Positions 1 through 11,133 of a DNA stretch of 45,283 nt are shown here, in pieces. The position numbers and the translations under genes were made by a program. Under the pieces are notes generated by a model. It did no database searches. It saw only the letters and a list, made by a program, of their open reading frames with translations, and was not told the DNA's origin. The stretch's first letter is position 1. Every line of letters starts with the position of its first letter. Source of the DNA: an uncultured Holophagaceae bacterium (GTDB taxonomy: Bacteria; Acidobacteriota; Holophagae; Holophagales; Holophagaceae); NCBI GenBank assembly GCA_903843705.1, contig CAIMQW010000057.1:1-45283 (forward strand), given 5' to 3'.

Positions 1-455
1 CCCACGGCCATGCCCAGGTTGACCGCGAGGCGATGGAGGGCGAAGACGGCCTTGCGCTGCTCCGGCCTGGCCAAGCCCGCGAGCAGGGCCATGGAGCTGG
101 GCCAGAAGGCCTGCGTCAGCCCCGCCCACAGGAAGATCAGGGCGAACAGCAGGGGCTTGGTGGTGGCGAAGGGCAGGGCCATGAGCATGGCCCCGGCGCT
201 CCAGAGGCTGGCCTTCAGGATGTGGACGTGCCCGAGGCGGTCCGCCAGGCGGCCCGAGAAGGAGCCCACCACCAGGGCCCCGGCGCCGTAAGCCATCATC
301 CCGAAGCCAGCCTCGGCGGGGGACCAGTGGCGGGCCTCCGTGAGGTAGAGCACCAGGAAGGGCAGGGCCATGGTGCCCAGGCGGTTCACCAGGGTGCTGG
401 CGCAGATGAGCCAGACTTCCCGGGGCAGACCGCGGAGGCCCTTCCATGGGTTCAT
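1..455 (-). CDS. MFS transporter, C-terminally truncated by the window edge
   Basis: Minus-strand translation MNPWKGLRGLPREVWLICASTLVNRLGTMALPFLVLYLTEARHWSPAEAGFGMMAYGAGALVVGSFSGRLADRLG... is typical of an MFS N-terminal half. Its ATG overlaps the upstream gene's stop (ATGA, 452-455). Confidence 0.85.
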   Translation of the reverse strand, partial: MNPWKGLRGLPREVWLICASTLVNRLGTMALPFLVLYLTEARHWSPAEAGFGMMAYGAGALVVGSFSGRLADRLGHVHILKASLWSAGAMLMALPFATTKPLLFALIFLWAGLTQAFWPSSMALLAGLARPEQRKAVFALHRLAVNLGMAV

Positions 456-1279
456 CCGGGGATCCGGTCCCGGCCGCTCCGGCACCACTCGCTCCAGCTG
501 CCCATGTAGACCGAGGCACCGGGCAACCCGGCCACTTCCAGGGCCAGGAGGGTCTGGCAGACGGTGACGCCGCTGCCGCAGTGCACCGCCAGGCGCTCGG
601 TCGGCGTGCCCGCGAGCAAGGCGAGATACTGGGCCCGGAGCAGCTCTGGGGCCTTGAAGCGCCCATCCGCCGCCAGGTTCTCGTTCCAGGCCAGGTTCAG
701 GGCGCCGGGGATGTGGCCCGCCACGGGATCGAAGGGCTCGGTGTCCCCGCGCCAGCGCTCGGCGGAGCGCACGTCCACCAGCTTCCAGGTGGGATCATTC
801 CTCAGCGTCTCCACGGCCTCAGCGTCCACCTGGGGCAGGGTCCAGTCCACCGCGGGGTAGGGCGGCAGGGCCGCCGTGGCAGGGCAGTCGGTGCTCAGCG
901 TCAGCCCCTCCGCCAGGGCCGCGGCCAAGCCGCCGTCAAGCACCAGCACCTGCCGGTGGCCCAGGGCCCGCAGCATCCACCAGAGCCGCGCTGCAGCGTT
1001 GCCGCCGCCGCTGGCATCGTAGACCACCACCTGACTCGCGGGCGTGATGCCCCAGGCTGCCACCTGGGCCGCGAAGCGGGCCACGGGGGGCAGGGGATGC
1101 CGCCCGCCCCGGGCCGGATCGTGGTCCGCATCCGTGGCGGTACTGAGATCCCGATTGAGGTCGGCGTGGCAGGCGCCAGCCAGGTGCCCTGCGGCGTAGT
1201 CCTCAGGGCCCGGGCGAGCGTCGAGCAGGCGCACGGAGGAAGCAAAGGCGCGAAGGCGGGAAGCGGAGATCAGGGACAT
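452..1279 (-). CDS. Thiosulfate/3-mercaptopyruvate sulfurtransferase (two-domain rhodanese)
   Basis: MSLISASRLRAF..RLLDARPGPEDYAAGHLAGACHADLNRDLS...VVVYDASGGGNAAARLWWMLRALGH...HCGSGVTVCQ. CGSGVT is the active-site loop. Start set at internal ATG 1279, not the ORF-track start. Confidence 0.88.
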   Translation of the reverse strand: MSLISASRLRAFASSVRLLDARPGPEDYAAGHLAGACHADLNRDLSTATDADHDPARGGRHPLPPVARFAAQVAAWGITPASQVVVYDASGGGNAAARLWWMLRALGHRQVLVLDGGLAAALAEGLTLSTDCPATAALPPYPAVDWTLPQVDAEAVETLRNDPTWKLVDVRSAERWRGDTEPFDPVAGHIPGALNLAWNENLAADGRFKAPELLRAQYLALLAGTPTERLAVHCGSGVTVCQTLLALEVAGLPGASVYMGSWSEWCRSGRDRIPG

Positions 1280-1339
1280 CCGCCCAGTATGAAGTATCCG
1301 GCTCTGGCTATACCCTGAAGCCTCAATTCTGGAGTCTCC

Positions 1340-1903
1340 ATGGTCGAGGCCTACATGCCCGAATCCCGCTGGCGGCTGGGCGTGGCGGCGCTGATGGTGG
1401 GCGGGGGGCTGCTGCTGGGTGGGGTTGTCCTTTTTCGCGGACTTCTCGGGGGCGGGGGTGGGGGCTCCGAAGGCGCGAAGCCCGGCACCGACGTCAGCCG
1501 GGTGGCCTTCCGGGACGAGGAGGGGAACCGCCACACCCTGGCGGACTACCGGGGCCGGGTGGTGTTGGTGGATGTGTGGGCCACCTGGTGCCCGCCCTGC
1601 CGCAGGTCCCTGCCTGAGGTGGCGGAGCTGCAGAAGGTCGGCGGCGAGGCCTATGCCGTGCTGCCCATCTCCGTGGATCGCGGCGGCTGGAGCGACGTAA
1701 AGCCCTTCCTGGCCCAGAACCCGCAGCTCGGGCTCACCGCCTACCTGCCCGACGGCGGGGAAGCCCTGGATGCCTTCGGGCCGATACCGGGCATTCCCAC
1801 GACGATCCTCGTCGACCGGGAGGGGCGCCTCATCAAGCGCTGGTCGGGCTATGGCGAGGGGCTGGCCCGGCGGGCCCTGGATGAAGCTGTGGGCCGCCGT
1901 TGA
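1340..1903 (+). CDS. TlpA/ResA-like membrane-anchored thioredoxin-family protein
   Basis: N-terminal TM segment, then VVLVDVWATWCPPCRRSLPEVAELQKV with WCPPC motif and a cis-Pro region (GIPTTILVDREG). Confidence 0.88.
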   Translation: MVEAYMPESRWRLGVAALMVGGGLLLGGVVLFRGLLGGGGGGSEGAKPGTDVSRVAFRDEEGNRHTLADYRGRVVLVDVWATWCPPCRRSLPEVAELQKVGGEAYAVLPISVDRGGWSDVKPFLAQNPQLGLTAYLPDGGEALDAFGPIPGIPTTILVDREGRLIKRWSGYGEGLARRALDEAVGRR

Positions 1904-3174
1904 CCCGCCTGGCGACGGTCCTGGATGCCTGGCGGCTCTGGGGTCGCGGGGCGGCCCTGCTGGTCCTGGTACTGCTCGGTCCCCTGGGACTGCAGGGCAC
2001 CCGACTGGCCATTGTCGCGGACACCTGGAAGATGGTCTTGATCCTGGCGGTCTGGATCTTCGCCGTCGGCTCGTTCATTGGCGCGCTCCTGCACGCCTCC
2101 GTCCCTGCAGTGACCATGGCGGAGCGGCTCTTCCGCAGCTGGATCGCCCGCTTCTCGGACCGGCCCAGCGAACTCTGGCTGCGGTGGGCCCGGGGGGCGC
2201 ACCACCCGCCTCTGGCCCGGTGGTACCTGGGGCGGGCCGCGGCGCTGGGGGGACGGGAGGCCCAGTTCCAGGAGGGCCTGGTGTTCATGGAAGGCGGGCA
2301 GGGCCACGGCGGACAGACCACCGGGCTCGACCGGTTCCGGCGGGCGGCCCTGCGGGGCCATCCCGAGGCCGCTTTCCGCCTGGCCGAGGCGCTGCGCACC
2401 GGGCACGGCGTCCCCCTGCCGGAACCGGCCGAGGCGAAGACCTGGTACCAGCGGGCTGCGGCCCTGGGCTTTGGACCTGCGGCGGCCTGGCTGGCCCTGG
2501 CCTATCAGGACGGCGATGGGGTCCCCGAAGACCAAGCCAAGGCTGGGGAGTGGGCCCTCACAGCGGAACGTCTGCGCCCCTTTCCGCCCCTTTCCCACAG
2601 CCTCCTGCGCCACGACGCGGCCCCGGCAGATCCCCTGGTCCACGCGAGCGGGAAGGCCATGGCGGGCGTCGAGGCCCTTGCAGACTGGGCCTTGGCGCAC
2701 CGGCCCCTCCGCTGGCTGCTGCTGACGGGGGCTGTCCTGCTGCACGTGCTCTGGCTTGGCGTGGCCTTGACCTTCTTCTGGGCTGGATCATCCCAGCTCC
2801 ATCACCTTCCGCTGATCTTCATGACCCCGCCCTTGCTGATGATCGCCTGGCTGGCTTGGCAGCACTACCGGGAGCGGCCCCGCACCGGTCGGGACCGCCT
2901 GAGGGAGGCCGCCGAGGCTGGCGATCTGGATGCCTGCTACCAACTGGGGCTGGCCTACCGGCAGGGGAAACATCTCCGGATGAAGGACGACCTGGCCGCT
3001 GCGCTGTGGTTCCGGAAGGCGGCGGAAGGGGGCCACACCGGCGCCATGGCGGCCCTGGCCGAGGCCTACCTGGGGGGGCACGGCGTGCTGCGGGATCCAC
3101 GGGAGGCCAGGCGCTGGTCAGAAGCAGCGAGCAGGGAATCAACTTCCCAGTCCGAGGTTCCGATGGAGCCCTAG
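1900..3174 (+). CDS. Sel1-like repeat protein with transmembrane segments
   Basis: SLR motifs (AAFRLAEALRTGHGVPLPEPAEAKTWYQRAAALGFGPAAAWLALAYQDGDGVPEDQAKAGEWA; ACYQLGLAYRQGKHLRMKDDLAAALWFRKAAEGGHTGAMAALAEAYLGGHGV) and hydrophobic segments. Overlaps the upstream stop codon. Confidence 0.8.
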   Translation: MTRLATVLDAWRLWGRGAALLVLVLLGPLGLQGTRLAIVADTWKMVLILAVWIFAVGSFIGALLHASVPAVTMAERLFRSWIARFSDRPSELWLRWARGAHHPPLARWYLGRAAALGGREAQFQEGLVFMEGGQGHGGQTTGLDRFRRAALRGHPEAAFRLAEALRTGHGVPLPEPAEAKTWYQRAAALGFGPAAAWLALAYQDGDGVPEDQAKAGEWALTAERLRPFPPLSHSLLRHDAAPADPLVHASGKAMAGVEALADWALAHRPLRWLLLTGAVLLHVLWLGVALTFFWAGSSQLHHLPLIFMTPPLLMIAWLAWQHYRERPRTGRDRLREAAEAGDLDACYQLGLAYRQGKHLRMKDDLAAALWFRKAAEGGHTGAMAALAEAYLGGHGVLRDPREARRWSEAASRESTSQSEVPMEP

Positions 3175-3184
3175 GGGGAAAGCG

Positions 3185-3691
3185 ATGTCCCGCGTCTGGT
3201 GGTGTCTGGTGGTGTTGCTCACCCTCACGGGGTGCAAGGAGGATCCGCACCGCGTCGAGAACGAGAACCTCGGCATCGCCGCGACTTTCCCAGGAACGCC
3301 CAAGCTGCACCGGCACACGGACCCTGGCCCCTATGGGGAGGTGGAGTGGTTCGACCTCGCCATGAGTCCCGCGGGGCGCCTGGACGAGACTTTCAGCGTG
3401 GCGGTGGGCAACCTCCCCCCCGGGGACAAAGGCGGCAGCAACGCCCGCGACATCCTCAACACTTACCGGAACTTCCTGGGCTACCGCTTCGGCGCCATCC
3501 AGCGCACGGACCTGCCCGCCGAGAAGGGGCCGGGGTTCCGCTACAAGGTCAAGGGTCCCAACGGCGGGATTGTCGAAGGGATTGTGGTGGTGCGCCGGGG
3601 GCGTCTGCACCACGCCCAGGCCATCGTGCGCAAGGAGGGCGACTCGCGCACCGCGGCGTTCCTGGATGACTTCGAGGTCAGGACCCGGTAG
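3185..3691 (+). CDS. Putative lipoprotein, function unknown
   Basis: MSRVWWCLVVLLTLTGCKEDPH: signal peptide with lipobox LTGC. Confidence 0.7.
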   Translation: MSRVWWCLVVLLTLTGCKEDPHRVENENLGIAATFPGTPKLHRHTDPGPYGEVEWFDLAMSPAGRLDETFSVAVGNLPPGDKGGSNARDILNTYRNFLGYRFGAIQRTDLPAEKGPGFRYKVKGPNGGIVEGIVVVRRGRLHHAQAIVRKEGDSRTAAFLDDFEVRTR

Positions 3692-4328
3692 CCTCCACCC
3701 GGGCGTGTCGGGTGGCCACCTCAACCACCAGGGTGGCGGGGGCGTCGGCGCCGAGGATCGGATGGGCTCCGGGCACCTGCTCGCCCACGCCCACGAAGGG
3801 CATGCCCGCCGCCCGGGCCGCCGCCAGGTCGTGGGGTCGGTCGCCGAAGTAGAGGTGCGGCCCGGTGCAGCCTCGCCGGGCCAGGCGCAGCAGGTCCGAG
3901 CGGTCATGGCGGGGCAGGGAACCAAGGCGGGGGATGGCGGGATCGATGCCCAGCACCTCGGCCTTGAAGGCCAGCAGTCCGGGCGCGTTGCCGGAGACCA
4001 GCCAGACCGGCCGGGTGGTCGCGAGCCAGTGCATGCCCTCCAGCACGCCCCGGAAGGCCACGGCCGCCTCGCCCCCGGGGGCAAAAACGTGGCGGAATCG
4101 CCGGACGCAGGCGGCCTCGTAGGCCCCGTACCCATCCTCATCCAGCCCCGTTTCGTAGCGCATCCGGTGGAGCTCGTCCACGATCTCCCAGTCGGTGGAC
4201 CCCGAGCAGCGGCCGAGTTCCTCCCGGGTGGGCGCCTGGCCCCAGAGCTCGCCGAGGGCTTCCCGCAGCAGTAGGTACCCCGAGCTGAAGGTTCCCAGGG
4301 TTCCATCGAGGTCGAAGCAGATGGGCAT
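3678..4328 (-). CDS. HAD-family hydrolase
   Basis: MPICFDLDGTLGTFSSGYLLLREALGEL (DxDGT motif I), WLVSGNAPG (motif II), YFGDRPHDLAAARAAGMPFVGVG (motif IV). Converges with the lipoprotein gene, 14-bp overlap. Confidence 0.82.
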   Translation of the reverse strand: MPICFDLDGTLGTFSSGYLLLREALGELWGQAPTREELGRCSGSTDWEIVDELHRMRYETGLDEDGYGAYEAACVRRFRHVFAPGGEAAVAFRGVLEGMHWLATTRPVWLVSGNAPGLLAFKAEVLGIDPAIPRLGSLPRHDRSDLLRLARRGCTGPHLYFGDRPHDLAAARAAGMPFVGVGEQVPGAHPILGADAPATLVVEVATRHARVEATGS

Positions 4329-4390
4329 CGGCGTGTGTCTCTGGTCCAGGATCGCACAGGCTGGCATTCTCAGAGGGAAGGTGGTTTGCC

Positions 4391-4984
4391 GTGCGTCGAT
4401 GGTTCCTTCTCATGTTCCTGGCCCTTCCCCTGGTTGCCCAGACCCAGGGGGGTCTGCGCTACCGCATCCAGGTGTGGATGCGCGGCGAGGCGGTGCCCCT
4501 GGAGACGCAGTTCCGGCTCCAGGCCACCCCGGCCACCCGTAGCCAGAATCGAGTGCAGAAGCCCCGCATGGGGGGCTGGCGCCTGGAGGCGGACCGCACC
4601 CAGGGCACCCCCTACGCCCAGGCCATGCTGCTGGGCCGCGCCGAGCGGCTGCTCTATCTGGCAGGACCTTCGCCCCAGACCAAGCAGGAGCCCATCGCCC
4701 TGCGCTTCGGCACCCGCAGCCTCCAGGTCTGGAGCCTGGAGATGCCCCTGGGCTTCCACGCTTCGACGGTGCTCGTCGAAGTGGCGCCCCGGCTCCTGGC
4801 CCTCTGTGACCTCAGCGTGCGCTTCGAGCAGGGGGACCTTGCCCGCCTGGAGCTCCACCTGGAGGGTCTGGAGAGCACCGCCTGGCTGGCGCCCGCCGAG
4901 GCCGGGACCACCCTGCTGACCACCCTGCAGGCCTGGGCCCGGGAGGCCCGACAGACCGCCGAGCCCACGGTCACCGTCCACTAG
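4391..4984 (+). CDS. Hypothetical exported protein
   Basis: ORF with signal peptide MRRWFLLMFLALPLVAQTQ. No family recognised. Confidence 0.6.
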   Translation: MRRWFLLMFLALPLVAQTQGGLRYRIQVWMRGEAVPLETQFRLQATPATRSQNRVQKPRMGGWRLEADRTQGTPYAQAMLLGRAERLLYLAGPSPQTKQEPIALRFGTRSLQVWSLEMPLGFHASTVLVEVAPRLLALCDLSVRFEQGDLARLELHLEGLESTAWLAPAEAGTTLLTTLQAWAREARQTAEPTVTVH

Positions 4985-5060
4985 CCGCTCCGGGGGCGCT
5001 CTGCAGCCTTCCCTGCCGGAGCCGGGGCCCCGACGGGTATCCTGGAGCTTCGGGGGAAGC

Positions 5061-6428
5061 ATGCCGTTCAGGGATGAGTGCGGGGTCTTCGGGATCTGCC
5101 AACAGGTGGAAGCCTCCCGGCAGACCTATCTGGGCCTCTACGCCCTTCAGCATCGGGGCCAGGAGGCCGCAGGCATCTGCTCGGCGGACGAGACGGGGCT
5201 CCACCTGCACAAGGCCCAGGGCTACGTGGCGGACGTCTTCACGGAGACGGTGCTCGATGGTCTGCCCGGCGACGCCGCCATCGGCCACACGCGCTACTCC
5301 ACCACCGGCGGCAACGTCGCCTCCGCAGCCCACCCCTTCCTGATCCACGGACGCTTCGGCCAGGTGGCCCTCTGTCACAACGGGAACCTGACCAACACCG
5401 AGCGCCTGCGGGCCAAGCTCATCGCCGCTGGCCACACCTTCACCAGCCCCTCGGATAGCGAGGTATTGCTGGCCCTCATCAACCGGGCCCAGGCGGACAC
5501 CCTGGAGGACGCGGTGGTCGCGGCCCTGCGCGAGGCTGAGGGCGCCTATTCCCTGCTGATCCTCACGGAAGACGCCCTCATCGCCGCCCGGGACCCCCGG
5601 GGCTTCCGGCCCCTGGCCATGGGCACCATGAATGGCACCACCGTGTTCAGCTCCGAGACCTGCGCCTTCGACCTCGTGGGCGCCACCTACCGGCGGGACG
5701 TGGAGCCCGGCGAGCTAGTGATCGTGCCCCGGCGCTCAGGGGAGCCCGAGTCCCGGTTCCCCCTGCCCCGGGTGCAGGCGACGCCTTGCGTCTTTGAGCA
5801 CATCTACTTCGCCCGGCCGGACTCTCTGGTCTTTGGCCAGAGCGTCATGGTGGCCCGGCGCGAGATGGGCCGCCGGCTGGCCCTGCGTCATCCCGTGGAG
5901 GCGGACCTAGTAGTGCCCGTGCCCGACAGCGGCGTCAGTGCGGCGCTCGGCTACTCAGAGCAATCCGGCATCCCCTTCGACTTCGGCATCATCCGCAACC
6001 ACTACGTGGGCCGCACCTTCATTGAGCCCAAGCAGACCATCCGCAGCTTCGGCGTGAAGGTGAAGCTGAACCCCGTGCGTCACCTACTCGCGGGCAAGCG
6101 GGTGGTGCTGGTGGACGACAGCATCGTGCGTGGCACCACCAGCAAGAAGATCGTGCAGATGGTGCGCGAGGCCGGGGCGGCAGAGGTGCACATGCGCATT
6201 GCCTGCCCGCCCACGACGCACTCCTGCTTCTACGGCATTGACACGCCCAAGCGGCAGCACCTCATCGCCTCCTACATGCCCCATGAAGAGATCACCGCCT
6301 TCGTGGAGGCCGACACCTTGGGTTACCTGGATCTCAAGGACCTGGAAGGCTGCATGGGTGATGACGGCCGCGGCTTCTGCTACGCCTGCTTCACCGGCAA
6401 CTATCCCGTGCCCCCGCCAGGGAAATGA
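5061..6428 (+). CDS. purF: Amidophosphoribosyltransferase
   Basis: DECGVFGICQ, LYALQHRGQEAAGI, VVLVDDSIVRGTTSKKIVQMVREAGA (PRPP-binding motif), YACFTGNYPVPP. Confidence 0.97.
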   Translation: MPFRDECGVFGICQQVEASRQTYLGLYALQHRGQEAAGICSADETGLHLHKAQGYVADVFTETVLDGLPGDAAIGHTRYSTTGGNVASAAHPFLIHGRFGQVALCHNGNLTNTERLRAKLIAAGHTFTSPSDSEVLLALINRAQADTLEDAVVAALREAEGAYSLLILTEDALIAARDPRGFRPLAMGTMNGTTVFSSETCAFDLVGATYRRDVEPGELVIVPRRSGEPESRFPLPRVQATPCVFEHIYFARPDSLVFGQSVMVARREMGRRLALRHPVEADLVVPVPDSGVSAALGYSEQSGIPFDFGIIRNHYVGRTFIEPKQTIRSFGVKVKLNPVRHLLAGKRVVLVDDSIVRGTTSKKIVQMVREAGAAEVHMRIACPPTTHSCFYGIDTPKRQHLIASYMPHEEITAFVEADTLGYLDLKDLEGCMGDDGRGFCYACFTGNYPVPPPGK

Positions 6429-6799
6429 CCGGTGCCCACGGTCCATGGTTAGCTGGAGGCATGTTCGGTTCCGGTCCCGCAGGTTCACCCCAGGCCCACT
6501 TTGAGGATGGCCTCCGCTTCCTGGCGGCGGCCCTGGCGCTAGAACTGGATCATCGGAACAGCGCCGCCATTGTTTCGGCGGCCTGCAACGCGGTGCAGTG
6601 CTTTATGGTGACCTTTGAGGTCGCGGCCCGGCGGCACCTCTCGGATCCGGAAGGCGAGGTGCTGCGCCTGCGGGGTCAGCTGGAGGCCCTGCTTACGTCC
6701 CGCCAGTCCCCAGAGGATGCCGCCCACCATGCCCTGGAGGCCGCCCGCCTGGCCCGGGACCAGGCCTCGCGGCTGCTGCCCCGGCTGATGGCAGACTAA
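6425..6799 (+). CDS. Hypothetical protein
   Basis: 124-aa ORF overlapping the purF stop (ATGA). Alternative internal ATG (MFGSGPAG). No family recognised. Confidence 0.5.
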   Translation: MTGAHGPWLAGGMFGSGPAGSPQAHFEDGLRFLAAALALELDHRNSAAIVSAACNAVQCFMVTFEVAARRHLSDPEGEVLRLRGQLEALLTSRQSPEDAAHHALEAARLARDQASRLLPRLMAD

Positions 6800-7170
6800 T
6801 AGCCCCACCCAATCGGCACGTTGCGCGGCACGGGATTGCCGCCGAACCGGTCCATGGGCAGGGTGGCCGAGGCAAGGTTCGTGGGCCCGGTGGGGCCGCC
6901 GATGCTGTGCAGGAACTTCCGGATGTCTTCGCGGAACCAGACCAGGAACTCCTGGAAGGCCGCTTGGCGCAGCTCATCCTGGGTGAGTTCCCCCACCACT
7001 TCGACTACAGCCGAAGCGCACTCATCCGACACCCGGTAGGCCTTCCAGGGCCGGGCGGAATCCGGGCTGGCCGCCAGGATCTGGGCCAGGAAGACCGGGT
7101 CTCGCCCGGGCAGGGGAGGCTCACCGGCTCTCAAGCCGAGAGCAAGACAGAAGTAGAGTAAGGCGCGCAT
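6796..7170 (-). CDS. Hypothetical exported protein
   Basis: MRALLYFCLALGLRAGEPPLPGRDPVFLAQILAASPDSARPWKAYRVSDECASAVVEVVGELTQDELRQ. Signal-peptide-like N terminus. Confidence 0.55.
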   Translation of the reverse strand: MRALLYFCLALGLRAGEPPLPGRDPVFLAQILAASPDSARPWKAYRVSDECASAVVEVVGELTQDELRQAAFQEFLVWFREDIRKFLHSIGGPTGPTNLASATLPMDRFGGNPVPRNVPIGWGY

Positions 7171-7231
7171 GGCCTTGAAATGAGTCCAGCCGTCCTGAGG
7201 TTCCCTGGCTGACAGATGATAGCGTTAAACC

Positions 7232-8113
7232 ATGCCCATCGCCATTCTCGGTCCCACGGCCTCCGGCAAGTCCGCCCTCGCTGTGGCGGTGGCGCGGCTC
7301 GTGGGGGGCGTCGTGGTCAACGGGGATCCCTACCAGGCCATCGCGGGCCTGGCCGTCGGCACGGGCCAGCCCGGTCCGGAGGAGATGGAGGGCGTGCCCC
7401 ACCGGGGCTATGGGGTCCTGCCGCTGTCCGCCCGGCCCAACCCCACCGCCTTTGGCGCCACAGTCCGGACCTGGCTGGCGGAGCCCCCCGCGCCGGTGCT
7501 GGTGACGGGCTCGGGCCTCTACCTGCGCGGCATCTGGGACCAGCTAAGTGCGCTGCCGGAGGTGCCCTCCGCCCTCGTGGATCGTGTGCGGCGCTGGGGC
7601 GCGGACCTGGGGATCCCCTTTCTACACCGCTACCTGGGCGCCGTAGACCCTGCGCGGGCCGCCCAGCTGCACCCCAACGACAGCGCCCGGGTGCAGCGGG
7701 CTCTGGCCCTGCATCTGGCCACGGGCCGGGCCCCGTCCAGCCTGCTGGCCGGCGTGGAAGCGAGCGTGCCCTCCGGCTGGCACGTATTGGTGGTCTCTCC
7801 CGGGCGGGAGCAGCGCCGGGAGCGCGTGGTGGCGCGGGTGGAAGCCCAGGTACGAGCCGGCTGGCCGGAGGAGGTGTCGGCCCTGGTGGCTGCAGGCCAT
7901 GCGGACGATCTGACGGCCCTGCGGCCCCTGGGCTACGCGGCCTGGATGGCCGGAGGCGAGGGCCCGAAGATTCAGGCCGCTGTGGTCCAGGAGACCCAGG
8001 CCTTCGCCAAGCGCCAGACCACCTGGTTCCGCAACCAGCTCCCGGGCGTGCCGGTGTGGGATCCCGATTCAGAGCCGCTGGAGGCGGCCTTCACCCGGCT
8101 GGAGCTGCCATGA
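7232..8113 (+). CDS. miaA: tRNA dimethylallyltransferase (divergent)
   Basis: MPIAILGPTASGKSALAVAVARLVGGVVVNGDPYQAIAGLAVGTGQP; VLVTGSGLYLRGIWDQL; KRQTTWFRNQLPGVPVWD. Confidence 0.88.
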   Translation: MPIAILGPTASGKSALAVAVARLVGGVVVNGDPYQAIAGLAVGTGQPGPEEMEGVPHRGYGVLPLSARPNPTAFGATVRTWLAEPPAPVLVTGSGLYLRGIWDQLSALPEVPSALVDRVRRWGADLGIPFLHRYLGAVDPARAAQLHPNDSARVQRALALHLATGRAPSSLLAGVEASVPSGWHVLVVSPGREQRRERVVARVEAQVRAGWPEEVSALVAAGHADDLTALRPLGYAAWMAGGEGPKIQAAVVQETQAFAKRQTTWFRNQLPGVPVWDPDSEPLEAAFTRLELP

Positions 8114-8769
8114 CACCTCGAACCTGGTACGAAGGCCGGACCTCCCTGGACCTGCTTCAGGGCCCGGACTGGGCCTGGATCGGCCTGCGCTCGGGCGATG
8201 GCCTGCACCGTCTTCATACGGACTTGATGGACGCTCTGGACCGGCTCTTCATCGAGCTGCGTTGGGCCGGGATCCACCGGATCGCGCTGGGCGGCGCGGC
8301 CTGGATGGCCGGGCGAGGCCACCACTTCTCCGCGGGGGCGGACCTGCATCAGGTGGCAGCCCTGGATGCGGTGTCTGCCGACCCTTTCGCCCGGCGCGGC
8401 CAGCGGGTCATGGGCCACCTGCTCTGGCCGGGTTGGCGCACCCTCACGGTGATCTCGGGCGTGGCCATGGGTGGGGGCTGCGACCTGGCCCTGCACGGCC
8501 AGGAGCGCTGGGCCGTGGCGGCGGATCCTGCCACGGGAAAGGGGGGCCTGCGGCTGGCTCACCCCGCCGCGAAACACGGCATCCTCACTGGCTTCGGCGG
8601 CACGGTGCGCCTGCCGGAGCTTCTGGGTTCCGCCGGCGCGGACCGGCTGTTCCGAGGATTTGAGACCTGGGATGAGGCGGCGGCACTGGAAGCGGGCGCC
8701 GTCCACCGGGTGGTGGCCCCCGGCGCGATTCGCGAAGAGGTCCTGCGGTGGCTGGGGCCTATCGCTTAA
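8110..8769 (+). CDS. Enoyl-CoA hydratase/isomerase family protein
   Basis: Crotonase signatures GGAAWMAGRGHHFSAGADLHQV and TVISGVAMGGGCDLALHGQERWAVA. ATGA overlap with miaA. Confidence 0.82.
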   Translation: MTPRTWYEGRTSLDLLQGPDWAWIGLRSGDGLHRLHTDLMDALDRLFIELRWAGIHRIALGGAAWMAGRGHHFSAGADLHQVAALDAVSADPFARRGQRVMGHLLWPGWRTLTVISGVAMGGGCDLALHGQERWAVAADPATGKGGLRLAHPAAKHGILTGFGGTVRLPELLGSAGADRLFRGFETWDEAAALEAGAVHRVVAPGAIREEVLRWLGPIA

Positions 8770-9502
8770 GCAGGACGAGGGCCACGATCCCCAGGAGCAG
8801 CAGGAAGCCGCCGACCAGGAGGAGGAAGAGCGGCGTGAGGGCCGCGCACACGCCCCGCCAGGTGGCGGTCCGGTGCATGCGGGCCATGCCCATGCCGATG
8901 ACCACCATGCCCGCGATCTGGATGAACAGGCCGAGGATGGGGATGAAGCCGCCGAGCTGGATGAAGGCCGCGGCGTAGCCGTAGGCGCGGATGCTCTGCG
9001 CGGTGGGGACGCCCGGGCGCAGCCCGCCCCAGAGCCAGAGGAAGAAGTGGTTCAGGGCCCCGCCCACCACCATGCCCAGGAAGCTGAAGACGGGCATCAG
9101 CAGCAGGATCGCGCCGAAGATGAAGGGCATGGCCGCGGCCAGCACTCGGCTCTCCGTCCGCCCCGCCTCCTCCAGGGCGGCGAGCACGATGCCCAGGCCT
9201 GCCGCGAAGAACACCAGCGCCACGAGCAGGAAGGCGGGAACCGAGAGCAGCAGCAGGAACCGCCAGGGTGCCCCCAGGCCCTCCGTGAGGGGCACCCGCT
9301 CGAAGAGCTCCATGGGATTCCGGAAGACCAGCTGGAACATGCCGCTCACCCGCGCCCAGAAGCCGGGGAAGGCCTCCCGATCCTCGAAGGGCACGGGCCG
9401 CGGCAAGACTGCGCCCACTCCCGGCAGGGCCAGGGGCGGGGGCGGTTCGTTCAGCCCGAAAGCCGGTGGCAGGACGTCTTGGGGGCCGCTGGCCTCGTTC
9501 AT
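8759..9502 (-). CDS. Multi-pass membrane protein, YIP1-like
   Basis: FWARVSGMFQLVFRNPMELFERVPLTEG.. followed by about 5 hydrophobic segments, including the pattern NHFFLWLWGGLRPGVPTAQSIRAYGYAAAFIQL. Confidence 0.7.
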   Translation of the reverse strand: MNEASGPQDVLPPAFGLNEPPPPLALPGVGAVLPRPVPFEDREAFPGFWARVSGMFQLVFRNPMELFERVPLTEGLGAPWRFLLLLSVPAFLLVALVFFAAGLGIVLAALEEAGRTESRVLAAAMPFIFGAILLLMPVFSFLGMVVGGALNHFFLWLWGGLRPGVPTAQSIRAYGYAAAFIQLGGFIPILGLFIQIAGMVVIGMGMARMHRTATWRGVCAALTPLFLLLVGGFLLLLGIVALVLLKR

Positions 9503-9529
9503 CGGGTGCTCCCGGAGGGCCCTAACCTA

Positions 9530-11062
<1,533 letters not shown>

Positions 11063-11133
11063 GCGGGCCTCCGGCCTGATTCTCGATATTTCGTGAACCT
11101 GGTCAAGCCTTCCGCTGGAATCGCAGTAAGGGC

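Noticed and set aside
1770-3365. 531-aa plus-strand ORF
   Set aside because: Alternative frame over the thioredoxin and Sel1 genes, low-complexity Gly/Pro/Arg.
2819-4357. 512-aa minus-strand ORF
   Set aside because: Frame-shifted shadow of the HAD gene plus antisense of the lipoprotein and Sel1 genes; Pro/Arg-rich with no domain.
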